Assembly (NCBI RefSeq): GCF_030376605.1
Contig: NZ_JARRAE010000009.1
Span: forward strand, 92,882 to 156,881
Direction: 5' to 3'
DNA length: 64,000 nt
Source: Pseudochrobactrum sp. sp1633
Lineage (GTDB): Bacteria; Pseudomonadota; Alphaproteobacteria; Rhizobiales; Rhizobiaceae
Shown here: positions 62,850-64,000 of the stretch, in pieces
Position numbering within the stretch: the stretch's first letter is position 1
Layout of the letters: each line of letters begins with the position of its first letter
Notes under the pieces: model-generated
Database searches by the model: none
What the model was told of the DNA's origin: nothing
The model's input: the letters and a program-made list of their open reading frames with translations, nothing else
Made by a program: the position numbers and the translations under genes

Positions 62850-63521
62850 TCAGAGAATATTATTCTCTATGTCTTTCCAGCTGCTATAAACCGCTTTTGC
62901 ACCTTTTTCCAAAAGCTTTTGCCTATGTCCCGCATAAGTATGTCCGCCACCGGTATAACCGATTGCTGTCATGCCTGCGGCAACCGCACCTTCGACACCG
63001 AAGGGTGAATCCTCGAACACAACGCAGCGTGCCGGATCAGCACCGAATTTCTCTGCGGCAAACAGGAACAAGTCCGGTGCAGGCTTGCCACGCTTTACCA
63101 TAGTGGACGAATACAAAGCGCCATCGAAAGCATTGACCAGACCGGTTTTATCCAGACTAAAGGCAATCCGCTCCGGCGAAGAGGACGAGGCAACACAGCT
63201 GCGGGTCTTCAGGCGCTCCAGCACACCGGCAATGCCATCACAAGGCTGCAAGGCTTCTGCGAAAACACGATGCGTTTCCGGCCAAAGCTCGCCCTGTGCT
63301 GCTTCCGGCAAATAATGCCCTGTCAAATCGCCGATCAGACGGATAATATCGGCCTGTTTCATCCCCACACCTTTGGCTACCGTGCCATCGGGAATAGGCA
63401 TATCATGGCGGGCATAGACATTATGATAAGCCAGCGCAGCCAGCGGCTCGCTATCGACCAATACGCCGTCACAATCAAAAATAACGAGATCCCATTCAGG
63501 CTTTTTCACGCTATCCAACAC
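62850..63521 (-). CDS. HAD-superfamily phosphatase (subfamily IA), GTG start
   Basis: 223 residues from GTG 63521, with AGGAG 8 nt upstream. Motif I FDCDGVLVDSE (Asp16, Asp18), motif II VASSSSPERI, motif III Lys in KRGKPAPDLFLFAAE and motif IV VFEDSPFGVEGA. The cap domain and GKPAPD box are as in YieH/6-phosphogluconate or beta-phosphoglucomutase-like phosphatases. It dephosphorylates a small sugar or polyol phosphate. It is divergent from the oxidoreductase gene, with a palindrome between them. Confidence 0.85.
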   Translation of the reverse strand: MLDSVKKPEWDLVIFDCDGVLVDSEPLAALAYHNVYARHDMPIPDGTVAKGVGMKQADIIRLIGDLTGHYLPEAAQGELWPETHRVFAEALQPCDGIAGVLERLKTRSCVASSSSPERIAFSLDKTGLVNAFDGALYSSTMVKRGKPAPDLFLFAAEKFGADPARCVVFEDSPFGVEGAVAAGMTAIGYTGGGHTYAGHRQKLLEKGAKAVYSSWKDIENNIL

Positions 63522-63551
63522 TCTTACAACTCCTGCTCTGTCATGCCCTTA

Positions 63552-63570
63552 TAGATTGAAATCCAATCTA
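63552..63570. promoter_or_regulatory. 19-bp perfect palindrome between HAD and oxidoreductase genes
   Basis: TAGATTG (63552-63558) and CAATCTA (63564-63570) flank 5 bp in the 116-bp divergent region. A GC-rich small hairpin (GCGGG/CCCGC) lies nearer the oxidoreductase start. Symmetry and spacing fit a repressor operator for both genes. The regulator is not in the window. Confidence 0.45.
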
Positions 63571-63637
63571 ATTTTTAATACGTGTCAATATCAGGCGGGT
63601 TTATCGCCCGCAAAACAATAAACGCGGAGGACTATTC

Positions 63638-64000
63638 ATGCCCACCAATGTAGCGCTCACAGGTCTGGCTCGTGATATGCAAGCCCGTGCCGATACCGGC
63701 AAACCTATTCGTATCGGCCTGATCGGCTGCGGCGAAATGGGAACAGATATTGTGACCCGTGTCGCGCATATGCCGGGCATTGAAATCGGTGCGATTTCGG
63801 AAACCAATCCTGCGCGTGCCTTGAAAGCCGCCGAGATCGCCTATGGCGAACAAGGCCATGCCCGTGAAATCAAATCGGGCTCTGATCTGAGTCTCGCACT
63901 CGAAGCCCATAAGATTGCGGTAACGGATAATGCAGACCTCATTCTCAATAATGACCTGATTGACGTTGTGATTGATGCAACCGGTATTCCGGCCGTTGGC
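63638..64000 (+). CDS. NAD(P)-dependent oxidoreductase, homoserine-dehydrogenase-like (partial)
   Basis: ATG at 63638 with GCGGAGG 7 nt upstream. 121 codons reach the window edge. After 23 residues a Rossmann motif IRIGLIGCGEMGTDIVTRVA begins, then PGIEIGAISETNPARA and NDLIDVVIDATGIPAVG. This matches a Rhizobiales family of homoserine-dehydrogenase/SAF-domain-like proteins, several of which sit in sugar or polyol catabolic clusters (from memory). The substrate and the rest of the gene lie outside the window. Confidence 0.7.
   Translation, partial: MPTNVALTGLARDMQARADTGKPIRIGLIGCGEMGTDIVTRVAHMPGIEIGAISETNPARALKAAEIAYGEQGHAREIKSGSDLSLALEAHKIAVTDNADLILNNDLIDVVIDATGIPAVG

Overview
The window comes from the chromosome of an alphaproteobacterium, most likely of the order Rhizobiales and the family Brucellaceae (an Ochrobactrum- or Pseudochrobactrum-like organism). 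This is inferred from family-level gene content: heterotetrameric sarcosine oxidase soxBDAG, NAD-linked molybdenum formate dehydrogenase fdsGBA-D, an FMN-riboswitch-controlled ribN, EmrAB with a TetR regulator, and 107-bp TAGAGC-type and BruRS-like palindromic intergenic repeats. Gene density is high, GC is moderate (mid-50s by eye), and I see no phage, IS element, CRISPR array, rRNA or tRNA.

Layout. (1) 1-8.5 kb: a truncated 5-oxoprolinase gene runs leftward. Divergent from it is an operon of a MarR-like regulator, a fused DppD/DppF ATPase, a family-5 solute-binding protein, two permeases and an M14 zinc carboxypeptidase, so peptide import is paired with a peptidase. (2) 8.5-12.3 kb, minus strand: polar amino-acid ABC permease, binding protein, FAD amino-acid/amine oxidoreductase and an Lrp regulator, with no ATPase. 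(3) 12.7-14.1 kb: an unusually long FMN riboswitch carrying an inserted palindrome controls the riboflavin importer ribN, which starts at TTG. (4) 14.1-20.2 kb: emrAB efflux pump with divergent tetR, then an overlapping lysoplasmalogenase-like (YhhN) and aldehyde dehydrogenase pair. (5) 20.2-25.7 kb: a giant thioester alpha-2-macroglobulin with an N-terminal PAN/apple-like module.

(6) 26.9-39.1 kb: ten consecutive minus-strand genes for a second peptide uptake and breakdown system: proline iminopeptidase (S33), S9 oligopeptidase, M20 amidohydrolase, binding protein, two permeases, two ATPases, a class-C-type serine hydrolase and an MmgE/PrpD protein. A LysR gene converges on its end. (7) 39.4-47.5 kb: an oxalate/formate-type antiporter, formate dehydrogenase fdsGBA-D (no fdhD/fdsC present) and its LysR regulator. 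(8) 47.6-53 kb: pbpC, then metQ-metN-metI methionine import with a structured leader. (9) 53-55.3 kb: a VOC protein, a TPR lipoprotein and rpsU. (10) 55.8-61 kb: soxBDAG, which oxidises sarcosine to glycine and passes the one-carbon unit to tetrahydrofolate. (11) 61-64 kb: a membrane alpha/beta-hydrolase-like protein, a MaoC-like protein, a HAD phosphatase and a truncated Rossmann oxidoreductase gene.

Overall this is a nutrient-scavenging region built on ABC importers for peptides, amino acids and methionine, each next to dedicated hydrolases or oxidases, together with one-carbon metabolism (sarcosine, formate, possibly oxalate). Regulatory RNA structure is prominent: nearly every binding-protein gene is followed by a perfect stem-loop, and ribN and metQ have structured leaders.
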